Source: Strigomonas culicis
Lineage: Eukaryota > Euglenozoa > Kinetoplastea > Trypanosomatida > Trypanosomatidae
Direction: 5' to 3'
Assembly: GCA_000482145.1 (NCBI GenBank)
Contig: AUXH01000262.1
Coordinates: 1-25,326, forward strand
DNA length: 25,326 nucleotides
Shown: positions 8,094 to 14,947 of the stretch, piece by piece
How the letters are laid out: every line of letters begins with the position of its first letter
How positions within the stretch are numbered: the stretch's first letter is position 1
Position numbers and translations under genes: made by a program
The notes under the pieces: model-generated
Told to the model about the DNA's origin: nothing
Database searches by the model: none
What the model saw: only the letters and a program-made list of their open reading frames with translations

Positions 8094-9079
8094 ATGTTAT
8101 ATAGACCCTGTCGGCCCGTGCGCTCTTGTCTCCGCCTGCTGCGCCGCCTCACCCCCGGCGTCGCGCGGCGGCCCTACACCACGGAGGGCCCGCCCGCCGA
8201 CACCGACGCGAGCCTGTTGGACATCACCGCCGAGGATCACGCGCCCGCCGCCGCCGCCGCCGCTGCTGTGCGCGAAGCGGCGGTGGATGCGGCCGACCCC
8301 GACGCGCGCCGCGCGCTGTACGCCGCGGCGGCGCGCGTGCGCCGCGCGGTGCAGAAAGAGCTGCACGACGAGGTGGCGCGGGACGCGGCGGACGGCGTGG
8401 CTGCGCTGCCGCCGCTCGCGCCGGACGGCTGGGCGGTGCACCACACGCCGGGGCACCGCTACTTCGTCATGACCAAGGAGCTGCACAGGGAGGCCGGCGG
8501 GGACGCGGCCGACGACGCGCCGCGCTACCGCAGCGTGCACGACACGCTCTTCGCTCCGGAGGGGGAGGGCCGGGCGGCGGGCGAGCAGTGGGTGCTACAG
8601 CCCGGCGGCACGTACGACGCCGCGCGGCCGGTGGAGCCGCTGAGCACCTACAGCACCGCGCACCGGCTCCCGCCGCGCGGGCGATGCGCTCGCGCGTGCG
8701 GCTGACGCTGTACGCCCCCTTCCGCGTGCTGGACCTCTCCCTCTTCAACAACGACGTCCCGATCGTGGAGCACAGCGTGTTTGATGTCCTGGTGCACAAG
8801 CGGCGGCCGCGCCGCGGCGACACGCGGGTACAGCTGCAACCGCAGCAGCGCGTGTGGGACGACGAGACGGCGCTCTTCGTCCGCCTCGCGAGTGTCAACA
8901 GCGAGCTGCGCATCCGCCACCTGCAGGTGCTCTCCCGCGGCCTCGCGCGCGGCCTGCGGGAGCAGGCACTCTTCGGCGGCGGCGACCCGCTCTACGAGGC
9001 GCTGGTGCAGCGGCAGCAGGCCGCACTGCTCGAGCGCGACGCGGAGCGCGCACAGCGGGAGCGGCGCCGCCGCGAGGCC

Positions 9080-9115
<36 letters not shown>

Positions 9116-9502
9116 GAGCGGGGGGCGGGGGTGGTGGACCTGCCGCGCGCGCGGCCGTCGACGCGCGTGCTGCAGCCGGGCGATCTCGGCGCGGCGCCGG
9201 CGGACGCGGGCGTCACGCACTACGAGCTGAACAAGGAGCGGGAGCAGGCGGGGGACGTCCTCAGGCACTTCGGCGTTGTCGGCGATTGCGCGCGGCTGTA
9301 CGGCTACCAGGGCCCGCTCATCACGGAGCTGTCCAAGGAGCTGCAGGAGAGCCTGCTGCACTACCTCGCGGTCGACCTCGGCCTCGACGAGCAGGTGCGC
9401 GAGTATGTGTGCCAGTCGCAGTACGTGATGGAGCAGGAGGAATACATGCAGTGGCTAGCACGGTGGGACCAGGTCGCCGCTCACCTGCAGCGGCGGCTGT
9501 AG
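8094..9502 (+). CDS. MAM33/p32-like mitochondrial protein, reading frame broken by a -1 shift near 8670-8684
   Basis: This appears to be one gene read in two frames. The first part (8094 to about 8680, stop at 8703-8705) starts with an arginine-rich mitochondrial presequence, MLYRPCRPVRSCLRLLRRL. It continues with the N-terminal MAM33 helix and strands (VQKELHDEVARDAADG, GWAVHHTPGHRYFVMTKEL). The second part, one base back (about 8684-9502), carries LTLYAPFRVLDLSLFNNDVP, a Q12 tract and the C-terminal MAM33 helices: YQGPLITELSKELQESLLHYL and EQEEYMQWLARWDQVAAHL. Both halves have normal codon use, and there is no spacer or splice acceptor between them. Joined, the protein would have about 469 residues, roughly twice the length of typical p32/MAM33. 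The family forms acidic mitochondrial-matrix trimers; the trypanosome member p22 is linked to RNA editing or mitoribosome assembly. The break may be a sequencing error, a real mutation, or less likely a programmed shift. Confidence 0.65.
9080..9115 (+). repeat. CAG/CAA repeat encoding Q12
   Basis: Nine CAG codons followed by three CAA codons encode twelve glutamines inside the MAM33-like gene. The flanking sequence is strongly charged (arginine- and glutamate-rich on the left, ERGAG on the right), so this is probably a disordered loop inserted between the MAM33 core strands and the C-terminal helices. Confidence 0.95.
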
Positions 9503-9835
9503 GAGCAGCGACACGGCTCGCAGCGGTGGTGGTGGGATAGGTACTTCACATAATCATTTTTTTTTGTTTATTTGCCTTTTGTAATGTTCCGTTTAGTCAC
9601 TGATGCTCTATGCGTGCGCCACACTAGTTCGCAGAAAAAACTCAACTCACACACACAAAAAAAAAATGAGATTGATGCTGTATACCTCTTACTTCTTCCC
9701 TTTCGCTTCCTCCCCGCATTTTTGAAATGCCCATCAAGCACAAGTAAGCAGTTGCTTGAGGTTCTTCTATACTTTTTTTTTTCATATATATATATTTGCT
9801 TTTTTTTTTCCTGTTCTGCTGTGCGCGCACCCGAA
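9503..9835. other. Intergenic spacer, MAM33-like to centrin-like gene
   Basis: Spacer of 333 bases. The first 35 bases are GC-rich, then the sequence is AT-rich with several T and A runs. A pyrimidine-rich stretch at 9684-9724 followed by AGs at 9737-9751 is the best candidate splice acceptor for the next gene. A second T-rich stretch (about 9770-9830) has no AG before the ATG. Confidence 0.6.
9684..9751 (+). promoter_or_regulatory. Candidate spliced-leader acceptor region for the centrin-like gene
   Basis: A C/T-rich tract at 9684-9724 precedes AG dinucleotides at 9737-9738, 9743-9744, 9747-9748 and 9750-9751 (GCAG). Use of any of these gives a 5'UTR of about 85-100 bases with no upstream ATG. 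The more T-rich tract nearer the gene cannot serve, because the next AG after it lies inside the coding region at 9844-9845. Confidence 0.4.
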
Positions 9836-10467
9836 ATGTCGCGAGCCCTGACACGCGAGGAGCTCGTGGAGTTCCAGGAGATCTTCAACCTCATGGACCC
9901 GGAGGGCAAGGGCTACATCATGGCGACGGACGTGCACCAGCTGTTGCGCACGCTGCACCTGCGGCCCACCGTCGAGGAGCTCGCCGAGCTCTTCGCGGCG
10001 GACCCGGTCCCTGCGACCCGGCCCACCACCGGCAAGGGGCAGTCGCAGAACTCGGCGGCGCTCAGCGCCTTCTCGGTGAGCGCCATGATGAACTCCACGG
10101 TGAGCACCAACTCCGGTGGCAGCGGGCTCTTCGGCGCCTCCGCGCTGCAGGCGAGCACGAGCGGCGCACCCGCGGGCCCGCCGGCAACCAGCGCATCACC
10201 TTCGACAAGTTCGTGTCCGTGCTGACGAAGCGGCTTGTAAGCGACTTCACCCCGGACGTGCTGCGCCAGTCCTTCGAGGTGTTCGAGACGAACGACATGC
10301 CGCAGGGCGTCGTCTCGACGGAGGTCCTAGCACACGCGCTCATGACGTACGGGTCCGAGAAGCTGAGTCAGAGCGAGGTGGAGAAGCTGCTGTCCGCGGT
10401 GGACCCGCAGAACACAGGGTACATCTACTATAGAGAGTTTGTGGATTTGGTGATGGGCGAGCTGTGA
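9836..10467 (+). CDS. Centrin/calmodulin-like EF-hand protein, reading frame broken by a -1 shift near 10174-10183
   Basis: This is a small EF-hand protein of the centrin/calmodulin type, likely in basal body or flagellum. The first frame (9836 to about 10180) gives MSRALTREELVEFQEIFNLM and a degenerate EF-1 loop (D21 to D32, DPEGKGYIMATD). EF-2 begins at ELFAADP but is interrupted by about 60 residues rich in S, G, A and T. The frame must then move back one base to read NQRITFDKFVSVLTKRL, EF-3 (ETNDMPQGVV) and EF-4 (DPQNTGYIYYRE), ending at TGA 10465-10467. Joined length is about 210 residues; a normal centrin has about 170, and the difference is mostly the insertion. Without the shift, the first frame continues only to 10225 in sequence unlike EF-hands. 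The cause may be a missing base in the assembly, a true mutation, programmed slippage or, less likely, a cis-intron. Confidence 0.65.
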
Positions 10468-10738
10468 CCGGCACGTAAGCCTTGGCTAACGTGTATCCGC
10501 CAGCCTACATGTATTGTATATTTGAAGTGTAACTGGACTGTTCACCGCTAAAAGTGCAGAAGGAATAGCATATGAAGGACATTACGCCACCAAACCGTCC
10601 ATTAGGAGCCGCTGTTGCTGCACGAACCGCAATGCTGTCTCCTCCTTCCTTTCTTTTTTTTCTTGTTTTTTTTTTGGTTTGTTTTCGTTGCTTTCCTTGT
10701 ATCTGTCGTGGTGGAAAAAGCTCTGTTCCTAACACGCA
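10468..10738. other. Short intergenic spacer, centrin-like to ABHD11-like gene
   Basis: This spacer of 271 bases has T-rich tracts at about 10632-10700. It contains the probable acceptor and 5'UTR of the hydrolase gene and no other feature I can support. Confidence 0.6.
10632..10720 (+). promoter_or_regulatory. Predicted spliced-leader acceptor for the ABHD11-like gene
   Basis: A long T/CT-rich tract (about 10632-10698) precedes GGAAAAAG, with the AG at 10719-10720. The ATG at 10739 is 18 bases further on. Confidence 0.5.
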
Positions 10739-11953
10739 ATGTCGAAAGGTCTCCAAGCGGTCCCGCTCCGCTACGTGGAGCACAAGTGCGCCGGGGTGCG
10801 CGGCGGCAGCAATCTGTACATCGCGCACGGCCTCCTGGGGAACGCGATGAACTGGGCGACGGCGAGTAAGCAGCTCGCGCGCCACCCCCTCCTCGCCCCG
10901 AAGCTGAGCGGTGTGTACTGCCTGGACATGCGCAACCACGGCGCGAGCCCGCACAGCGACAGCCACTCGAACAGCGGGCTGGCGAGTGACGTGGAGCGCT
11001 TCGTGCTGGAGGGGCAGCGGCGGCTGAAGCAGACGGCGGCGCCGGCGGAGGGCGCGGGCAGCATCCTCATCGGCCACAGCATGGGCGGCCTCACACTCAT
11101 CGGGTCGCTGCTGCGGCGCTACAACGAGGCGGCGCTGCTGCCGCTGCGCGAGGACGCGGCCGCGGTGCGGCGCGCGTATCCCGACGCGGACGCGGCGGCG
11201 CCCGTCTTCGGCGGCTGGGACCCGCAGCGCCGCGCGGCCTGCCAGCAGAGCATGCGGGCCGTGAACGAGCTCTTCGCCTTCGCGGAGACGCAGCCGATCG
11301 AGGAGGTGCTCTTCGACGACCCGGCGCGGCGGCGGCAGCAGCGCAGCGCGAACGTCGCGAGCCGCATCCCGGCGCTGGGCCGCATCCGCGCGGCGGTCAT
11401 CGTGGACATCACGCCCCACCGGCCGTCGCTGCACGAGGCGGCCGGGCAGGGCGCGCCGTCGACGTACGAGACGCTGGCGCAGATGACGCGGGTCGACCTT
11501 GCCGCCATCCAGAGCTACGAGGACATGCATCGGGAGCTGCAGCGGGTCGGCATGGCGGACAGGGGCATGCGCGACTTTGTGTCGACGAACATTCAGTTCG
11601 CGGAGGGCGCCGGCGGCCGCCGCACCGCGTCATGGAAGTGCAATCTCGACGTGCTCTTTGGACAGTTCGGCGCCTTCATGCCGTCCATCGTCGACTGGTT
11701 CCCGCCCGCGGCGGCGGCGGACGGCGGCGCGGCGCTGGCGCCGGTGCCGCCGCCGGAGCCGTGTACCCTGCCGGTGCTCTTCGTGTTCGGGGAGCGGTCG
11801 CCGCACAACGACGCCGCCAACCGCGCGCGCCTCGCGACGTACTTCACGCAGTTGGAGCAGGTCGAGGTAAAGGGCGCAGGCCACTTTGTGCACTACGAGA
11901 AGACGAAGGAGTTCGTCGAGGCCGTGGCACCGTTTATGAACCGATACATGTGA
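10739..11953 (+). CDS. Alpha/beta hydrolase, ABHD11/YbfF-like
   Basis: The 404-residue protein is an alpha/beta-hydrolase fold enzyme closest in pattern to ABHD11 (mitochondrial in animals) and bacterial YbfF esterase. In order it shows HGLLG at 30-34 (oxyanion hole), CLDMRNHGASPHS (typical of ABHD11/YbfF), the nucleophile elbow GHSMGG at 112-117 with S114, VDITPHRPS, a block resembling ABHD11 (MRDFVSTNIQFAEG, WKCNLDVLFGQF), LPVLFVFGERSPHND, and GAGHFVH with the presumed catalytic H382. The acid of the triad is not certain; D358 is one candidate. Family members usually have about 260-310 residues. Much of the extra length here lies between the nucleophile elbow and VDITP (about residues 118-220), in the lid region. 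The substrate is unknown. No obvious mitochondrial presequence is visible. The ATG at 10739 follows the acceptor by 18 bases. Confidence 0.83.
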   Translation: MSKGLQAVPLRYVEHKCAGVRGGSNLYIAHGLLGNAMNWATASKQLARHPLLAPKLSGVYCLDMRNHGASPHSDSHSNSGLASDVERFVLEGQRRLKQTAAPAEGAGSILIGHSMGGLTLIGSLLRRYNEAALLPLREDAAAVRRAYPDADAAAPVFGGWDPQRRAACQQSMRAVNELFAFAETQPIEEVLFDDPARRRQQRSANVASRIPALGRIRAAVIVDITPHRPSLHEAAGQGAPSTYETLAQMTRVDLAAIQSYEDMHRELQRVGMADRGMRDFVSTNIQFAEGAGGRRTASWKCNLDVLFGQFGAFMPSIVDWFPPAAAADGGAALAPVPPPEPCTLPVLFVFGERSPHNDAANRARLATYFTQLEQVEVKGAGHFVHYEKTKEFVEAVAPFMNRYM

Positions 11954-12205
11954 TGTGGTGACTCTGCGGCTGTGCAGCAGTCAAGTGGACGTAACCAATA
12001 ACAGTAACAACAAAAGAAGCGAAAAAAAAAATGCATATAGGTTATACGTGTTATTTCTCTCTATTTCGCCTGTCCATAACGGAGTGTCTTTTCGCTTGTA
12101 TTGTATCTCTCTCTCTCTTACTCTCTCTATCTCTCTCTCCTCTTTCTCCCCCTCTCATCCACCTTTACAGAGTAATAAAAACGAAACGTCTGAGGGTGCC
12201 GCATC
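11954..12205. other. Short intergenic spacer, ABHD11-like to RPB10
   Basis: Spacer of 252 bases: a short 3'UTR, an A-run near 12023-12031 and then a long CT-rich tract that forms the RPB10 splice acceptor. No other feature seen. Confidence 0.6.
12105..12170 (+). promoter_or_regulatory. Predicted spliced-leader acceptor for RPB10 (CT microsatellite)
   Basis: A long, nearly pure CT tract (12105-12165) ends in CTTTACAG, with the AG at 12169-12170, 35 bases before the RPB10 ATG. It is the longest and cleanest acceptor tract in the window. Confidence 0.7.
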
Positions 12206-12457
12206 ATGATCATCCCTGTGCGCTGCTTCACCTGTGGCAATGTCATTGGCGACAAGTACCTCCTCTACCTAGACCTCATCGCGGAGGGCTACTCGGAGGA
12301 GGAGGCGATGGACGCCTTCCACCTCACGCGATTCTGCTGCCGCCGTATGATGCTCACGCACGTCGACATGTTGGACCTGCTCCTCAAGTTCAATCCTGCA
12401 GATACGAACGTGCTGCTGCACGCGCATCCGGAGGAGCAGCCCACCAGCTATGCGTAG
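12206..12457 (+). CDS. RPB10: DNA-directed RNA polymerase subunit RPB10 (Rpo10/N)
   Basis: The 83-residue protein is RPB10, a small zinc-binding subunit shared by nuclear RNA polymerases I, II and III. It starts MIIPVRCFTCGNVIGDKY, giving the first Cys pair CFTC at residues 7-10. The second pair is the adjacent CC in TRFCCRRMMLTHVD; together these are the invariant RPB10 zinc site. The rest of the core (EGYSEEEAMDAFHL, LLLKFNP) also matches. Most RPB10 proteins have about 65-75 residues; here the C-terminus extends as ADTNVLLHAHPEEQPTSYA. Trypanosomatids are reported to carry variant copies of some shared subunits, and I cannot tell which copy this is. Confidence 0.95.
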   Translation: MIIPVRCFTCGNVIGDKYLLYLDLIAEGYSEEEAMDAFHLTRFCCRRMMLTHVDMLDLLLKFNPADTNVLLHAHPEEQPTSYA

Positions 12458-12890
12458 GAGACGGAGCCACTGGACCGTGGTGAAGCATGGTAAGGAAGAA
12501 CACGGTGACATACCGTGTGTGCGTTTGCTTTGTTTATTTGTTGTTAAAGAGAGTGTCGTATATGCATATGCTTCTTTGTAATAATATGATTGGCGTCTGG
12601 AAAAAAAAAGTGGTTAGATAAAGCAGCTCTTGGGGCGGTGATACACACCGAAAGGTTCAAAGTCAAACTGGTCCCCAGCGGTCCTACTGTTACGTCAGTC
12701 CTGCTTCGATACCGCTTGTTGCCATGATGTCCTTTCATATCATGTCTGCTTCCTCTTCTTTTCTTCTTTGTAAGCAAAATTGGTGAAAAACTGTGAGATT
12801 TGGGAAAAGAGGCAAAACAAAAAACAGTGTATCTGTTATACTTGTAAGACCCTCCCCCTACACACACACACAACACATACACGTGCGGAC
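12458..12890. other. Intergenic spacer, RPB10 to CFAP210-like gene
   Basis: Spacer of 433 bases. A segment at about 12620-12720 is less AT-rich than the other spacers and contains a small perfect hairpin (CGGTG at 12636-12640 pairing with CACCG at 12646-12650). A sequence resembling a tRNA B-box follows, but no tRNA cloverleaf can be folded. The rest is UTR-like. Confidence 0.55.
12748..12774 (+). promoter_or_regulatory. Predicted spliced-leader acceptor for the CFAP210-like gene
   Basis: A CT-rich tract (12748-12770) is followed by GTAAG, with the AG at 12773-12774. The next ATG is the predicted start at 12891, with none between. Confidence 0.5.
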
Positions 12891-14432
12891 ATGCCACCAA
12901 AGAAGAAGACCCCCGGCCCCTCCGCGCAGACGGGCGTCAGCGCGCGCGCGCGCGCGGACCCGAGCCGCAAGATAGGAAACGCCAACGCGGTAGCCGCGGG
13001 CGTCGATCTCTCCCGCGTCGGCGTGATCAGTGACCGCGAGCTTGCGTGGATCCAGCGGCTCGCGACGGAGGGCGAGGGCGGCACCTTCGCGGACTACCGC
13101 GCCGCACAGGAGAGGCAGCGGAAAGAGATCAGCAGCACCCGCAAGGCGGGCTGGCCGGACACGACGGAGGCGCGCCACGAGCACTTTCTCCAGCGCCAGG
13201 CGGAAGAGAAGGAGGAGGCGGAGCGCCGCAAGCGGGCGCTCGACGAGCTCTATCACCAGGAGGACGAGGAGGCGCGGCGCCAGGTCAACGCGCGCGCGGA
13301 GCTACAGCACATGGTGGACGACCCGCGCGGCCAGTGCGTCAAGAGCGCGCGGCTGCTGGACGAGACGCTGAAGGGGCGCGAGCAGCAGGTCGCGGAGAAC
13401 GAGCGGCAGCGGGCCGCCGACGGCGTCGACCGCGCGCGCGAGCTCGCGGAGATCCAGGCGCGGGACTGGGGCCAGGCCGCCGAGGACGCGCGGCTGCAGC
13501 TGGAGCTGCGGCAGCGCAACGTCGACACGAAGCTGGCGAACCTCGAGCTGCTGGCCGAGCAGATCGACGAGCGCCGGCAGGGGCGCGCGGCGTACCGCGG
13601 CGGCCGCGCCCAGGTCGACGCGGAGGCGGCGGAGGAGGCGGCGGAGAACTTCGCGGAGGCCGACGCCCGCCGGCGGCGCGAGCTGGCCAACGGGGTAGTC
13701 AACAAGGCGAACTCGCGCAAGGCCGTGAACAAGGCAGACAAGCTGCAGCGCCGCATCCAGGAGGACGCCGTGGCGGACGAGGAGCGCGTGCGGGAGGAGG
13801 CGCGGGTGGACGCGCTGAAGCAGTCGACGCTGCAGAAGCAGCAGCAGAAGCAGGGCGCCTTCGCGGCGCGCCAGCAGCTGGGGCTAGAGCACTACCAGGA
13901 GACGGCGACCAAGCCGGGCGCCACCTATCGCACGCAGGACGTGTTCGAGGAAAAGGGCGAGAGCTTTTTAGATAAGATGTACAAGGGTGACGCGAAGCGC
14001 GTCGAGACGCAGCGGGAGACGCTGCGCCACGCCGACTTTGGCGACACAGAGCTGCAGGGCGACCGACCCTCGACGTGGCGGGCGGCGACGCACCACGGCG
14101 CGCAGGCCCGGACGAGCGGCTTTCTCTCCAAGGAGGAGGAGGAGGCGCACGTGTTAGAGACGCGCGCGCTCCCCGCCAAGGTGCGCGCGGAGGCCGAGGC
14201 CGAGGCCGCCGCGCGCCTGGCGGCCGCGCAGCAGCTCAAGGCCGAGCAGCGTGCGCAGGCCGACGAACGGCGGGAGCAAAACCTTAGAGCGAAGCAGGCG
14301 CAGCAGGACGAGGAGCTCCGCGAGGAGGCGGCGATGAAGGCGGACAACGAGCGGTACCAGCAGTTCATCGAGGGGCAGCTGCCCAAGGACATGAACCCGG
14401 TGCTGCGCAAACGGGTGCAGCAGCTGCGCTGA
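12891..14432 (+). CDS. Coiled-coil TPH-domain protein, probable CFAP210-like flagellar microtubule inner protein
   Basis: The 513-residue protein is almost entirely charged alpha-helix (R, E, A, Q, K), as in long rods lining ciliary doublets. After a basic low-complexity start (MPPKKKTPG), the segment GVISDRELAWIQRL followed by repeated E/R/K helices resembles the trichohyalin-plectin-homology (TPH) family. Within that family the pattern is nearest CFAP210 (CCDC173), whose start has a similar aromatic-then-IQ motif followed by a comparable helix order (SARLLDETLKGREQQV). CFAP210 is a B-tubule inner protein of the axoneme. A less helical break, KPGATYRTQDVFEEKGESF, lies before the last third. 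The upstream open frame from 12780 has no ATG, so 12891 is the start. Low-complexity helices make paralogues (CFAP45, CFAP53, MNS1, RIB43A) hard to exclude. Confidence 0.6.
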   Translation: MPPKKKTPGPSAQTGVSARARADPSRKIGNANAVAAGVDLSRVGVISDRELAWIQRLATEGEGGTFADYRAAQERQRKEISSTRKAGWPDTTEARHEHFLQRQAEEKEEAERRKRALDELYHQEDEEARRQVNARAELQHMVDDPRGQCVKSARLLDETLKGREQQVAENERQRAADGVDRARELAEIQARDWGQAAEDARLQLELRQRNVDTKLANLELLAEQIDERRQGRAAYRGGRAQVDAEAAEEAAENFAEADARRRRELANGVVNKANSRKAVNKADKLQRRIQEDAVADEERVREEARVDALKQSTLQKQQQKQGAFAARQQLGLEHYQETATKPGATYRTQDVFEEKGESFLDKMYKGDAKRVETQRETLRHADFGDTELQGDRPSTWRAATHHGAQARTSGFLSKEEEEAHVLETRALPAKVRAEAEAEAAARLAAAQQLKAEQRAQADERREQNLRAKQAQQDEELREEAAMKADNERYQQFIEGQLPKDMNPVLRKRVQQLR

Positions 14433-14947
14433 CCGCCGCCCCGCTGGCCTTGGTGGCGGGTGTGCATGCATGGGCGTCGCGTGGTTGATGTGGACTACAT
14501 GAGTGTGGAACAAAGAAGAAGAGAGACATGTAAGAGAAATCTAAAAGAATTATATAAAAAAAATGAAAATGAAAACTGTATTCAGTGTAAATTCCTCTTC
14601 AATGTAATGTCTTTCCCTTTTGCAATATATGTAAATACACATCTGTAAACGATGGACTTCATCTTTTGTACATACATAGAAATGTAAAAAAAAAAAAAAC
14701 AAGTGAACCGCACTAACAATACTAAGCACCATGGAGCGTCAAAGGCAAGCGTGAATTCGCACGTATGCGCTTCTTACACTTCATATGATATTCCTCCCTT
14801 CTTCCTATTATATATATATACATATATATTATTACTCCTGAAAGAAAAAATAGTAAAGCTTTTTATTTTTACTTTCACCTCCTCATTTGAACCCCTTGTT
14901 CTACACCCGTAGCCACGAAAAAGTTCGCGAAACTCAGCCTCGGTGTC
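14433..14947. other. Intergenic spacer, CFAP210-like to LeuRS
   Basis: Spacer of 515 bases. The first 80 bases are GC-rich, and the rest is AT-rich with an A13-type run near 14687-14699 and a short TA repeat at about 14811-14828. No gene or RNA is supported. Confidence 0.65.
14857..14912 (+). promoter_or_regulatory. Predicted spliced-leader acceptor for LeuRS
   Basis: A T/C-rich tract (14857-14884, continuing weakly to 14908) ends in CCCGTAG, with the AG at 14911-14912. The LeuRS ATG at 14948 is the first ATG after it. Confidence 0.55.

Noticed and set aside
8126..9502. Reading the second-frame open frame alone as a separate 458-codon gene
   Set aside because: Its first 185 codons are out-of-frame Arg/Ala-rich translation with no ATG start, and the MAM33 N-terminal half is in the other frame. 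A single frameshifted gene explains the data better.
12636..12663. A hairpin followed by GGTTCAAAGTC, resembling a tRNA B-box
   Set aside because: The flanking bases cannot form a T-stem, there is no matching A-box at the right distance and no acceptor stem, so it is not a tRNA.
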